DNA of 64,000 nucleotides, from the NCBI RefSeq assembly GCF_015351235.1, contig NZ_JADKSJ010000002.1, positions 1,054,001 to 1,118,000 on the forward strand, given 5' to 3'. The notes under the pieces were generated by a model that made no database searches, was not told where the DNA came from, and saw only the letters and a list, made by a program, of their open reading frames with translations. The stretch comes from Plantibacter sp. VKM Ac-2880. GTDB lineage: Bacteria > Actinomycetota > Actinomycetes > Actinomycetales > Microbacteriaceae. Positions 18,901 to 27,177 of the stretch are shown here, piece by piece (position 1 is the stretch's first letter; every line of letters begins with the position of its first letter). Position numbers and translations under genes: made by a program.

Positions 18901-21900
18901 CACCTTGAACGAGGTCGCGTCGACGGCAAGCACGTCGCTCAGCTGGGCAAGCACCGCTCGCAGCCGTTTCTTCCGACCGAAGAAGCTCGACGCCGCAGCC
19001 TGCTCGGCGGCGTGGAGCGGTCCGGCGATGTCGCGATCGAGGATGGCTGGCATGAAGGTCGAGCGCCACTCGGCCTGGGCGTCGCGGAGCTGCTCGGCGG
19101 CAGCGAGGGCCTCGTCGAGGCGAGAGAAGTCCTCGGGCCTGGTTCCGGCCATGAGCGCGCCGATCGGCAGGCGTGGAGCGGCGACCGCGGTCGACCAGAG
19201 GCCGAGGAGGTCGGGTCGCGACGCGAGACGCAGGGCGTCCATCGGGAGGCCGGCGTCGAGCGTCGAGGCCAGGGCGGCGTTCATCGCACGGGCGGCCTGC
19301 TGCACGGTCGCGGCGTCGAGCCCGGGAGCCGAGGGGCCGTCGAGGAACGCCCACGGGTGGGTCGTGCTCGGGCGCGCGAGGTCGGAGCGCTCGGGCAGCT
19401 CGCGGAACACCTGCCGCAGCTCCTCGAAGGCCTGGGGCGTGCCGGCTGCGACGAGCTGCTCGGGGATCGCCATGGGGACGAGGTCGTGGTCCATCGCGAG
19501 CAGGCGACTCCGTGCGGAGTACAGGGAGAAGCCGGCGGCGTTGACCTCGTGGAGGCGGTCGGCATAGCGGGTGAGGGTGCGGAGACCCGACTCGGACAGC
19601 TCCCGGTTGGTGCTCAGCGCGTCGATGTCGGCCTTCGTGCGGAGGTCGAGGCCGGTCTTGATCTGCGCGCGGACGACGTTGGGCCTGGCGCCCTTGTCGT
19701 GGAGGTCGAGGGAGAACGCGCCGAGTCCGACGTCTTCGAGTCGCTGCTTCACGACGTTGAGCGCCGCACGCTTCTCGGCGACGAAGAGGACCTTCTTGCC
19801 CTCGGCGAGCGAGCGGGCGAGGAGGTTGGTGATGGTCTGCGACTTGCCGGTTCCGGGAGGGCCTTCGAGCACGAAGGTGCGGCCGGCGACCGCTTCGGCG
19901 ACGGCGTCGAGCTGGGAGGAGTCGGCGGCGACCGGGCAGTCGAGGCCGAGGCGGTCGAGGTCGGTGTCGGTCTGCGCGGGCGTGGGGTCGGCGTAGGCCT
20001 CGAGCGGCGAGTTGATGAGGTGGTCGACGAGGCTGTTGGAGGCGAGCGTCTCCCAGTTCTCGTCGAGGTCCTTCCACAGCCGGTACTTCGCGAACTGGAG
20101 GATCGACAGCGACGCCGTCTCCTCCACGCGGAACGGGAGGCCGGCGTCGACGATCGCCTGGCGCACGGCGGTGAACGCGGCCGGCAGGTCGATGCCGGAG
20201 CCGTCCTCGACGGGGTTGGCGAGTCCGGGGATCTCGAGGCCGAAGCTCAGCCGCAGCTTCTCGAGCAGGCAGTAGTTCGGGGTGGACGAGCCCGACTCGT
20301 CGAGGGTGAGACGGTAGGAGGAGCCGCGGCTCGTCGTCGTCAGCGTGACCGGCACGAGGACGAGCGGTGAGCGGAGATCGCGGTCGCCGAAACGCCAGCT
20401 CAGCATGCCGAACGCGAGGTAGAGGTTGTTGGCGCCGGTCTCCTCGACGATCGTCTTGGCCTTGTAGGCGAGGGCGCGGAGCTTCGTCGGGTAGGCGGCC
20501 TGGGTGACGTCGATGAAGGCGCTCTTCTTGTCGTCGAGGAAGGTGATGCGGTCGCTCTCGTCGAGGTCGCGGCCGAAGCGGATGCCGCGCTGCTGGTCGA
20601 TCGTGGCGACGCTGTCGGAGGCGACGAGGGTGAGCGGGGTGCCGTGGTTGATGCTGTCCTCGAGGCGGCCGAGCGCCGGGCCGGGGACGGCGAGTTCGAA
20701 GCCGGAGCGGTCGGTGTAGTTGATGAGCTTGTTGCGGAGGCTGAGGTCGAGGAGGGCGTTCTTCCAGGTGGAGACGCGCTTGGGGACGTCGGGCCCGTGG
20801 CCGGCGGCGGTCGACTCGGTGGCGGCCGGGGCGTCCTGCGTGAGGGCGCGGGCTTCGGGTGCCTGGTAGAGGGTGACGACGGGTTCGCCCTCGGCGTTGA
20901 TGCGGCGGCTGGGCAGCGGGTAGATCTTGCGGAGGCGGGCCTGGACGACGTCGGTGATGCCGATGAAGTCGTCGAGCGGGCCGGCGAGGTGTTCGGTGTG
21001 GGGCCGGCGGGAGGCGTCGGCGAAGGTGGCGGAGGTGCCGGTGAGCATGGTGGTCTCGACGACGCCGATGCGGCCGAGTTCGAGGGAGTTGACCGCTTCG
21101 GAGACGTCGGTGCTGGCGACGACGTCGAGGGTGGTCTGGACGCGCCAGTAGCCGAGGAAGATGTGGTCCTTGAGCAGCCAGAGGAGGGGGTGGATGCCGA
21201 TGGCTTCGAGGACGGACGCGAGCAGGATGGTGGTGTCGAGGCAGGTGCCGAGGTGGCTGGTGAGGACTTCCTCGGGGGTGCGGACCTTCTGGCCGCTCTG
21301 GCCCCAGCTGGCGGGCGGTTCGGCGTAGCGGATGTCGCGGGCGCGGGCGGCGTCCCAAACGGCGGCGACGATGGCGTCGATGCGGGCAGGGTCGTCGAGT
21401 TGGTAGGTGGCGAGGGAGCTGTTGCCGGTCTGCTTGTCGAGAAGGTCGGAGACCTCGAGCATGAGCTCGCTGACGACGAGGGCGTTGGGTTGCACGTGGG
21501 CGGCGAGGAGTTCGAGGCCGAGCTGCACGGGTGCGGCGATCCACTGGTTGGACGCGAGCACGGTGACGGGGCTCTCGACCGTGCCGAGCTGGGTGCCTGC
21601 GGCGTCGCGCACGGTGACGCGGATGACGCCCGGGCGCTGTTCTTCGACGAGGAGCATGCGGCGTGGGTCGAGGAGGACCTCGGGGCTGCGGAGGAGGGTG
21701 GTGCGGTCTTCGCCGAGGTCGGCGAGGAGCACCTTGGTGTCGGCGAGGGGGCCGTCGGCGGTGACGACGTCGATCTCGACGGACGCCGCCCGGCGTTCCC
21801 CGCCGTGGTTCTCGAGGACGATCTCGTCGATCACCGCGATGCTGCAGTGCGCCATCGCGTAGCTGAGCGTCGGCGTCGCGCTGACGCGGATGGAGACGGA

Positions 21901-22527
21901 GGCGGGAGCTGCGGCGGATGCGGTGCCTTCGGCGCTCTGCCCATCTTCCGCTTCGCTTTCGCTGGCTTCTCCTGTCAACGCGACCCCCTCGGTCCCTGAG
22001 CCTGTCGAAGGGCCCATCTCGCCGACGCTTCCCGCTTCGGCCGACGCAACTCCATCGGTCCCTGAGCTTGTCGAAGGGCCAACCAAAACCCGCCCTTTCA
22101 ACTCCCCCACAACCGCAGCCTGCTCCGCAGCTCCAATGCTCTCCAGCAACAACTGCATCGAATCCAACGCCCGATACGCCGACTGCTCTGTGAACCCGGT
22201 GTTGTGGGCCCAGGCGTTTCGAACCTCCCGAAGTTCACTGGCATACCCGCGAGCGCTCCGCGACAGCATGCGGTCGAACGGGTACCCCAGCTCCCCGATC
22301 CGCTCGGTCATCGCCCGGAGCATGAGTGACACGTCGGTCGCCGAGTACCGCCCGTGGCCGCTCCCGGCCGCGCGGTCCTTCTCCTCGATGATCCGAGTCC
22401 ACTCGACACCGGGCACCGCCTCGGCGAACGCACCTTCGACGACGGGGCGAAGCCCCAACCCAAGCTGCTCCAGCCCCTGGCCGACGGCGGAGTTGAGTTC
22501 AGAAGCGTCCACGTGCGGGCCTTTCAT
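15937..22527 (-). CDS. Giant HEPN / transglutaminase-like / DUF4011 / SF1 helicase / nuclease / DUF3320 protein
   Basis: A 2196-residue protein. Residues 1-140 are a Swt1-like HEPN domain with the RNAWAH (R-x4-H) motif near 104. A low-complexity linker at about 145-195 contains two translated copies of the chromosomal dispersed repeat. Then come a transglutaminase-like domain (GTCLDTT near 425, DHIFLGYW), DUF4011 (LLDLSLRNKLINY near 590) and an SF1 helicase. The helicase has Walker A EGPPGTGKS near 890, DEASQ near 1512 and GDERDTILFS and VAVTRARRQ motifs. A restriction-endonuclease-like fold follows (SDFRVDIS ... VAVLLDG near 1840), then DUF3320. Related architectures are known as single-gene anti-phage candidates. 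Start caveat: a GTG at 22512 also has a fitting AAAGG. Confidence 0.88.
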   Translation of the reverse strand: MKGPHVDASELNSAVGQGLEQLGLGLRPVVEGAFAEAVPGVEWTRIIEEKDRAAGSGHGRYSATDVSLMLRAMTERIGELGYPFDRMLSRSARGYASELREVRNAWAHNTGFTEQSAYRALDSMQLLLESIGAAEQAAVVGELKGRVLVGPSTSSGTDGVASAEAGSVGEMGPSTGSGTEGVALTGEASESEAEDGQSAEGTASAAAPASVSIRVSATPTLSYAMAHCSIAVIDEIVLENHGGERRAASVEIDVVTADGPLADTKVLLADLGEDRTTLLRSPEVLLDPRRMLLVEEQRPGVIRVTVRDAAGTQLGTVESPVTVLASNQWIAAPVQLGLELLAAHVQPNALVVSELMLEVSDLLDKQTGNSSLATYQLDDPARIDAIVAAVWDAARARDIRYAEPPASWGQSGQKVRTPEEVLTSHLGTCLDTTILLASVLEAIGIHPLLWLLKDHIFLGYWRVQTTLDVVASTDVSEAVNSLELGRIGVVETTMLTGTSATFADASRRPHTEHLAGPLDDFIGITDVVQARLRKIYPLPSRRINAEGEPVVTLYQAPEARALTQDAPAATESTAAGHGPDVPKRVSTWKNALLDLSLRNKLINYTDRSGFELAVPGPALGRLEDSINHGTPLTLVASDSVATIDQQRGIRFGRDLDESDRITFLDDKKSAFIDVTQAAYPTKLRALAYKAKTIVEETGANNLYLAFGMLSWRFGDRDLRSPLVLVPVTLTTTSRGSSYRLTLDESGSSTPNYCLLEKLRLSFGLEIPGLANPVEDGSGIDLPAAFTAVRQAIVDAGLPFRVEETASLSILQFAKYRLWKDLDENWETLASNSLVDHLINSPLEAYADPTPAQTDTDLDRLGLDCPVAADSSQLDAVAEAVAGRTFVLEGPPGTGKSQTITNLLARSLAEGKKVLFVAEKRAALNVVKQRLEDVGLGAFSLDLHDKGARPNVVRAQIKTGLDLRTKADIDALSTNRELSESGLRTLTRYADRLHEVNAAGFSLYSARSRLLAMDHDLVPMAIPEQLVAAGTPQAFEELRQVFRELPERSDLARPSTTHPWAFLDGPSAPGLDAATVQQAARAMNAALASTLDAGLPMDALRLASRPDLLGLWSTAVAAPRLPIGALMAGTRPEDFSRLDEALAAAEQLRDAQAEWRSTFMPAILDRDIAGPLHAAEQAAASSFFGRKKRLRAVLAQLSDVLAVDATSFKVKQLVPQLTEAKAAQDSLVQLRGALRSTALPLVGDRWNPLVEPTQPVRELLGWYRWLSEGFRLPGTPDDEFITAVRDHYATTQPSQETAQALTTLAGTWSEFLRAASVIAERLSAWSGGEGFLQAWWSTRDARRLDAAEPVVLERWLDLVRVIEPLRTHGLDDVRAAILAGRIETEDATLAFEKGLAQASIDERERTTTLDAFDATAHNRSVTRFTTSVKAVREELPRAIPASVLGLRTFSSQSESGQVGGLRRQIDRQRGGMSVRALLENFGELITQIMPCTLASPESVARFFPAAAELFDIVVFDEASQIRVADAIGAMGRSRSVVVVGDSKQMPPTTFAEAGATIDDEADYTSEVLQDEESILSECVQARVPSKWLSWHYRSQDESLIAFSNHHYYDSQLSSFPAPFAGAGDGGVEGHGLAFVRLDGQFERGGRGKSLRTNPVEAQAIVEEITRRFAASPDETPSLGVITFNAQQRTLIEDLLRDSTDPRIATALDEQDGLFVKNLENVQGDERDTILFSIAFSANEKGVIPLNFGPLTRAGGERRLNVAVTRARRQVVLFASFDPSELRAEQTSSIGIKHLKAYLELAQRGSDAAGEDGRRQAIIDRHRDEIADELRYAGHAVRTDVGLSDFRVDISIATEAEPDRPLVAVLLDGASWRERRTVADRDGLPIEVLSGLMRWPGVERVWLPEWLHHREEVLDRLVAAVEAAGQRAAAGRAVDVSAAGESEQAEVAAGDIDAAVGESAGGSDAVPPVRSARVREWSERLASLETLSEFRERKVGAAQPVEVVPVADTSGRHPELSEYQPWGAPTLGSIEVLDRLPGRPSVVAVQGAIRAAVEAEGPIHLTRLAKLVAGAFGLDRVAGSRAKSILDKVPAEFLGRSDEPFAWPTEIDPLTWRGARRSSADAPRAVEHISLVEIANAMAIAAEQSAGLSPDELRRETLAIFGGKRVTSAVGARLDEALEFGLSSGRLDRSGPDTIVPK
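21991..22079. repeat. Two in-frame copies of the dispersed GACAAGCTCAGGGACC-type repeat
   Basis: Copies at 21991-22013 and 22057-22079 match the intergenic repeat found elsewhere in the window (core CTGAGCYTGTCGAAGGGC). Both lie in the same orientation and in frame inside the HEPN-helicase gene. They are translated as GPSTGSGT and GPSTSSGT in its low-complexity linker. Confidence 0.9.
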
Positions 22528-22720
22528 CTGGTCGCGCGCGTTGCGATATCACGTTCGCCTGCGAGACGGAGTCGGCGGCCATTTCGGCATCCAACTTCCA
22601 ACCGGCCTGCGTCCCAAAAAAATCTGGCCTCCACAGGCGCCTAGGTTCAGGTCGACTACACCGACCCTAACGAAGGGATGCGACATCTAGCTGTCGCCGT
22701 CTGCTCACGTGCTGATCCTC

Positions 22721-22968
22721 GGCGAGCACGACTTCGACATGGCGTTGTCAGCGGACCACCCGCTCGCGGCAGGGTCGTCGGTGTCGGCGGCCGAGCTCGC
22801 GGACGAGTCGTGGATCGCAGCGCACGCGGGCTTCGCGCCGGATGTCGCGCTCGGGTGGCCGAGGAGACCACCGGGGGGGGGGGGCGCGGTTCCATCGCGC
22901 GCATTGGGTGAAGGACTACCGCCTGGTGGCATCGCTGATCGTGGCCGGGAGCCGCTTCCTGGCTCCCC
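22721..22968 (+). pseudogene. Frameshifted fragment of a LysR effector domain
   Basis: The translation FDMALSADHPLAAGSSVSAA, then DESWIAAHAGFAPDVALG, aligns closely with residues about 168-203 of the LysR-VOC protein encoded at 8824-10146. After a run of 12 G (22873-22884) the frame changes, and ARFHRAHWVKDYRLVASLIV continues the same alignment (VRFQRAHRVNDYHLAASLIV). No HTH or C-terminal part is present. It is a truncated, frameshifted copy of a LysR gene left in the 516-bp region between the giant helicase gene and the type III operon. The rest of that region shows nothing recognisable. Confidence 0.8.
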
Positions 22969-23043
22969 GCTCACAGATACTCCCACCCGGTAGTGTCTGA
23001 GACATCCGGAAAGTTAAGATTCAACTTGCATCGAGGAGTCCGC

Positions 23044-23229
23044 ATGGCTGAAACCTGGTTCTCGACTGTTAGCAATGCACATGCCTTCGGCACAACTAAG
23101 GACACAAACCACACATCGATAGCCGATAGGGCAATGTTCAATCGCGAAGCCCGTCAACCCTGGAGTCTTCCGACAAGCGGCTTGGATGGACGAGTCCGTA
23201 ACGTAGGCACGTTTGGCGAGGGAGCTTAG
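23044..23229 (+). CDS. Small excisionase/MerR-like HTH protein, diverged or eroded
   Basis: A 61-residue ORF starting at ATG 23044 with a strong GAGGAG five bases upstream; it ends two bases before the GTG of the helicase gene. MAETWF, GTTKDT, IADRAM and DGRVRN fall where excisionase-family HTH proteins have comparable blocks (typically MAETWx...LGxTKDTxYxWIxxxxMP...W.Fk...VDxWVRxGG). The residues between them differ, including loss of the usual Trp in the recognition helix. Such small HTH genes often head helicase/methylase operons. It may be a diverged active regulator or a decaying gene. The assignment is from pattern memory, not a search. Confidence 0.45.
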   Translation: MAETWFSTVSNAHAFGTTKDTNHTSIADRAMFNREARQPWSLPTSGLDGRVRNVGTFGEGA

Positions 23230-23231
23230 TC

Positions 23232-26200
23232 GTGCGGATCATCGATAACCTCAATGACTTACTCGGCGATGACCTTCGGGCATCGATCAAGCCCGGATCG
23301 AAGCTGCGCATCGCGGCGAGCACGTTCTCGATTTTCGCGTTCGAGGCGCTCAAGGAAGAACTACAGTCGGTCGGCGCGCTCGAGTTCATCTTCACGGCGC
23401 CGTCGTTCACGACCGCGAAGGCAACCAACAAGCCGGTACCCGAGAAGCGGCAGTTCTTCATACCGAGTGACACGAACCGTGACGCAACCCTCTACGGTTC
23501 GGACTTCGAGATCAGGCTTCGCAACAAGCTGACCCAGCGGGCAATCGCGCGGGAGTGTGCGGAGTGGGTGAGGCAGAAGGTGACGTTCCGCTCGAATCAC
23601 ACGGGCGCCCCAATGCAGTCTTTCGCTGTGGTCGATGACGCCGCGGCATACGCGCCGCTTCAAGGGTTTACGACTGCGGACCTCGGCTATGAGCGCAGTC
23701 CTGCTGTGTCGAACATGGTGCAGAAGATCGACGACGCCCCGTATACGCAGCAGTACATCCAACTCTTCGACCAGATCTGGCACAACCCCGCTCAGGTAGA
23801 CGATGTAACCGAGACGGTGCGCGAGCATATTGCAAGCGTTTACGCGGAAAACTCGCCACAGCGGGTGTATTTCCTCATCTTGTACAACCTATTCAGCGAG
23901 TTCCTCGACGACATCAGCGAAGACGTCCTGCCGAACGACCTGACTGGCTACCAAGACACCGAGGTGTGGAAGGCACTGTACAACTTCCAGAAGGATGCGG
24001 CCACCGGCATCATTAACAAGCTCGAGACCTATAACGGTTGCATTCTTGCCGACAGCGTGGGCCTCGGCAAGACCTTCACTGCGCTGGCGGTAATCAAATA
24101 CTACGAGTTGCGAAATAAAAAGGTGCTGGTGCTGGCACCGAAGAAGCTCGCCGACAACTGGACAAACTATAACTCCAACTACACGACAAATATCTTCGCC
24201 AAAGACCGCTTCAACTACGACGTCCTCGCGCACACCGACCTCTCCCGCGACGGCGGGGAGTCACTCGGCAAGCGTCTCGACCTCATCAACTGGGGCAACT
24301 ACGACCTCGTCGTGATCGACGAGTCGCACAACTTCCGCAACGCCGACTACGTCGCCGAACGCGAGACGCGCTACCAGCGACTTATGCGCATGGTTATCCG
24401 CGAAGGTGTGAAGACGAAGGTCCTTATGCTGTCGGCCACCCCCGTCAATAACCGGTTCAACGATCTGCGCAACCAGCTCGCGCTTGCCTACGAAGGCGAT
24501 TCGGAACAGCTGTCCGCGAAGCTGAACCTCTCGACGACCGTCGAGGAGGTGTTCCGGCAGGCACAGCGAGTGTTCAACGATTGGTCCGACCTCGATCCGG
24601 AGGAACGCACGGCGGATGCAATCCTCGCCCGGCTCGACTTCGACTTCTTCGAGCTGCTCGACGCCGTAACGATCGCGCGCTCCCGCAAGCACATCCAAGC
24701 GTTCTACGACACCGCCGACATCGGCGCGTTCCCGGAAAGACTCAAGCCGCGTTCGATCCGGCCGCCGCTGACCGACCTCAACGACGCTCCGACGTTCAAC
24801 GAGATCTTCGAGCAGATCCAGCTGCTCACCCTCGCCGTGTATACGCCGATCTCCTACGTGTTCCCGAGCCGGCGAGAGAAGTACGAGCAGCTCTACGGTG
24901 CGGGCGCAGGAACGAACTACATGGGCGGGCAGACTGCCAATCTTGGTGCAGCCAGTCGCGAACAAGGCATCCGCAAGCTCATGACGGTAAACCTCCTGAA
25001 ACGGTTGGAGAGCAGCGTCGAAGCGTTCCGGCTCACGCTCAGCCGTCTCGAGCACACCGTTGGCGAGGCGATCGAAGCCATCGATAACCACGCGGCGAAC
25101 ATCGCCGACATCTTGTCCTCATTCACCAACATCGATGCTGACGATGACGACTTCGACTTTCCGACCAGCGGCTCCGTCGGTAAGAAGGCGCAGATCAGCC
25201 TCGCCGACATAGATATCGATTCGTGGAACCGTGACCTGGTCAACGACGGCAAGGTCATCCAGCAGCTCCTCCACTGGATCAGCGGCATCACCCCCGACCA
25301 CGACTCAAAACTCCTTGCGCTTCGAGACCTGATTAGCGACAAGTTCGCCGAACCGCTGAACGCCGGCAACCGGAAGGTGCTGATCTTCTCGGCCTTCGCT
25401 GACACCGCTGAGTACCTGTACAAGAACCTCGCGCCGACATTGAAGCAGTTCGGTCACGACACCGCGCTCGTCACAGGCCAGGGCAACCCGTCAACGACGT
25501 TGGGTAAGGGCTACGGCTTCCAGCAGGTCCTAACCATGTTCTCGCCACGGTCGAAGCAGCGAAGTGTAGTGATGCCGGAGGAGACAGGCGAGATCGATGT
25601 GCTGGTCGGAACCGATTGCATCAGCGAGGGCCAGAACCTCCAGGACTGCGACTTCCTCGTGAATTACGACATCCACTGGAACCCGGTGCGGATCATTCAG
25701 CGTTTCGGACGCATCGATCGAATAGGGTCGACCAACGCCCGCATCCAGCTCGTCAACTTCTGGCCCGATATCTCCCTTGATGAGTACATCAATCTGAAGG
25801 ATCGTGTCGAGAACCGCATGGTCGCCGCCAACCTTGGCGGCACTGGCGATGACAATATTCTTGATCCGGACTCCGGCGACGCCGCCTTCCGCAAGGAGCA
25901 GCTCCGGAAGCTCCAGGACGAGGTGATCGAACTCGAAGACGTCCGCACCGGCGTATCAATCACCGACTTGGGCCTCAACGAGTTCCGGATGGATCTCCTT
26001 GGGTACGTCAAGGAGTACGGCGACCTCGTTGCCACACCCAAAGGCCTACATGCCGTCATACCCGCGCAGGCGGCGCTGGGGCTCAAGCCCGGTGCCCTCT
26101 TTGCGATGCGGAACATCAAGGCCGACGAACACCTCAACCGCGGGAACCGCCTGCACCCGTTCTACCTCGTCTACCTAGACGATGAGGGACAAGTGATCGC

Positions 26201-26504
26201 CGACCACACGGAGGTCAAGCGTTTGCTCGATCTCATTCGCGCCGGATGCCGCAACCGCGACGAGCCAGCGTGGGAGGTGTGTCGCGTCTTCAACGGTGCC
26301 ACCCGCGACGGCGCCGACATGGGCAGGTACTCGCATCTGCTCACCGAAGCGATCCGCTCGATGATCGACGTCACCGAAGAGCGTGACCTCGACAGCCTCT
26401 TCAGCCCTGGCCACACCACCGCGCTCATGCAGGCCATCGACGGGCTCGATGACTTCGAGCTGATCGCATTCCTCGCCATCGTTAGGGAACCAGCGGATGC
26501 CTGA
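23232..26504 (+). CDS. SNF2-like helicase with N-terminal PLD-like domain
   Basis: A 1090-residue protein. The GTG start has GAGGGAG seven bases upstream. Residues 1-150 resemble the phospholipase-D-like module of helicase-related proteins (SKLRIAASTFSIFAFEAL, then GFTTADLGYE), but no HxKxxxxD motif is present. The helicase core has Walker A ADSVGLGKT near 272, VIDESHNFRN near 360, LSATPVNN near 400, GTDCISEGQNLQ near 792 and RIIQRFGRIDRIGS near 821. This is an ATP-driven DNA translocase of the SNF2/RapA-like group. Its stop overlaps the DUF4391 start by 8 bp, so it is part of the restriction operon. Confidence 0.9.
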   Translation: MRIIDNLNDLLGDDLRASIKPGSKLRIAASTFSIFAFEALKEELQSVGALEFIFTAPSFTTAKATNKPVPEKRQFFIPSDTNRDATLYGSDFEIRLRNKLTQRAIARECAEWVRQKVTFRSNHTGAPMQSFAVVDDAAAYAPLQGFTTADLGYERSPAVSNMVQKIDDAPYTQQYIQLFDQIWHNPAQVDDVTETVREHIASVYAENSPQRVYFLILYNLFSEFLDDISEDVLPNDLTGYQDTEVWKALYNFQKDAATGIINKLETYNGCILADSVGLGKTFTALAVIKYYELRNKKVLVLAPKKLADNWTNYNSNYTTNIFAKDRFNYDVLAHTDLSRDGGESLGKRLDLINWGNYDLVVIDESHNFRNADYVAERETRYQRLMRMVIREGVKTKVLMLSATPVNNRFNDLRNQLALAYEGDSEQLSAKLNLSTTVEEVFRQAQRVFNDWSDLDPEERTADAILARLDFDFFELLDAVTIARSRKHIQAFYDTADIGAFPERLKPRSIRPPLTDLNDAPTFNEIFEQIQLLTLAVYTPISYVFPSRREKYEQLYGAGAGTNYMGGQTANLGAASREQGIRKLMTVNLLKRLESSVEAFRLTLSRLEHTVGEAIEAIDNHAANIADILSSFTNIDADDDDFDFPTSGSVGKKAQISLADIDIDSWNRDLVNDGKVIQQLLHWISGITPDHDSKLLALRDLISDKFAEPLNAGNRKVLIFSAFADTAEYLYKNLAPTLKQFGHDTALVTGQGNPSTTLGKGYGFQQVLTMFSPRSKQRSVVMPEETGEIDVLVGTDCISEGQNLQDCDFLVNYDIHWNPVRIIQRFGRIDRIGSTNARIQLVNFWPDISLDEYINLKDRVENRMVAANLGGTGDDNILDPDSGDAAFRKEQLRKLQDEVIELEDVRTGVSITDLGLNEFRMDLLGYVKEYGDLVATPKGLHAVIPAQAALGLKPGALFAMRNIKADEHLNRGNRLHPFYLVYLDDEGQVIADHTEVKRLLDLIRAGCRNRDEPAWEVCRVFNGATRDGADMGRYSHLLTEAIRSMIDVTEERDLDSLFSPGHTTALMQAIDGLDDFELIAFLAIVREPADA

Positions 26505-27177
26505 GCCCACGCTGTACCGGTGGCCAGCGAGTGCTGAAGTTGGCAAATCCGTACCGAAGACAAAGTTCTACGAACGTGGCGATGTCCCTGGGGCCCTGCG
26601 TGAGAAGTTCGTCGACGACGTCCATCGCATCACGTGGGCGTACAAGCTCGCCGATATCACCATCCACCTCGCGGGTAGCGGGGCGGTTCCCGAGATCCAG
26701 GTCTTCACCATCGAGACTAAGGGCAAGGATGTCGCAGACGACGTACTCGCCGCGATCGACAGGTCCATCCACTACCCAGTGATCTTTGAAATTGCCGGCC
26801 AAGAACGGGTACGCATGACTGCGGCGCAGAAGAGTCTCGGAGGCACGATGCCTCGGATCGGAACCTACCTCACGACCGGCTGGGCTCCCGTCGACTCGCC
26901 CCGCGACCCGCTGCCCACCGCGATCGACCTCGTCGGCCTCTACGAGGCGATCATCACCAAGCTGCTGCCCCTGCAGACCAGAGACGGTGAATCGGTGTCC
27001 GCCGCCACCGGCAGAATGAACGAGGCACACAAGCTCCGGCGCGAGATCACCGCTCTAGAGAAGAGGCTGCGCGCCGAGCCTCAACTGAACCGCAAAATCG
27101 ACCTACGCAGGCAGCTCAAGGACCGTGAGGCGAGACTCGCGGAACTGACCGCCCATGCACCGAACACCAGAGGATGA
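26497..27177 (+). CDS. DUF4391 domain protein
   Basis: A 226-residue protein matching the DUF4391 pattern: an opening LYRWPASAEVGKSVPKTKFY, a VDDVHRITWAYKLADITIHL block, an ETKGKDVADDVLAAIDRSI block and a C-terminal basic coiled coil (EITALEKRLRAEPQLNRKID). The ITIHL...IQVFTIETKGK portion has a nuclease-like strand arrangement, but no catalytic assignment is made. The gene overlaps the helicase by 8 bp and the methyltransferase by 4 bp (ATGA), so translation is coupled. DUF4391 genes are repeatedly found beside helicases and type III methylases; the function is unknown. Confidence 0.85.
   Translation: MPEPTLYRWPASAEVGKSVPKTKFYERGDVPGALREKFVDDVHRITWAYKLADITIHLAGSGAVPEIQVFTIETKGKDVADDVLAAIDRSIHYPVIFEIAGQERVRMTAAQKSLGGTMPRIGTYLTTGWAPVDSPRDPLPTAIDLVGLYEAIITKLLPLQTRDGESVSAATGRMNEAHKLRREITALEKRLRAEPQLNRKIDLRRQLKDREARLAELTAHAPNTRG

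Noticed and set aside
16102-20370. Plus-strand ORF of 1422 codons inside the giant helicase gene
   Set aside because: Antisense shadow of the 2196-residue protein, which has clear helicase motifs. The shadow is low-complexity Arg/Glu/Leu-rich with no recognisable domain.
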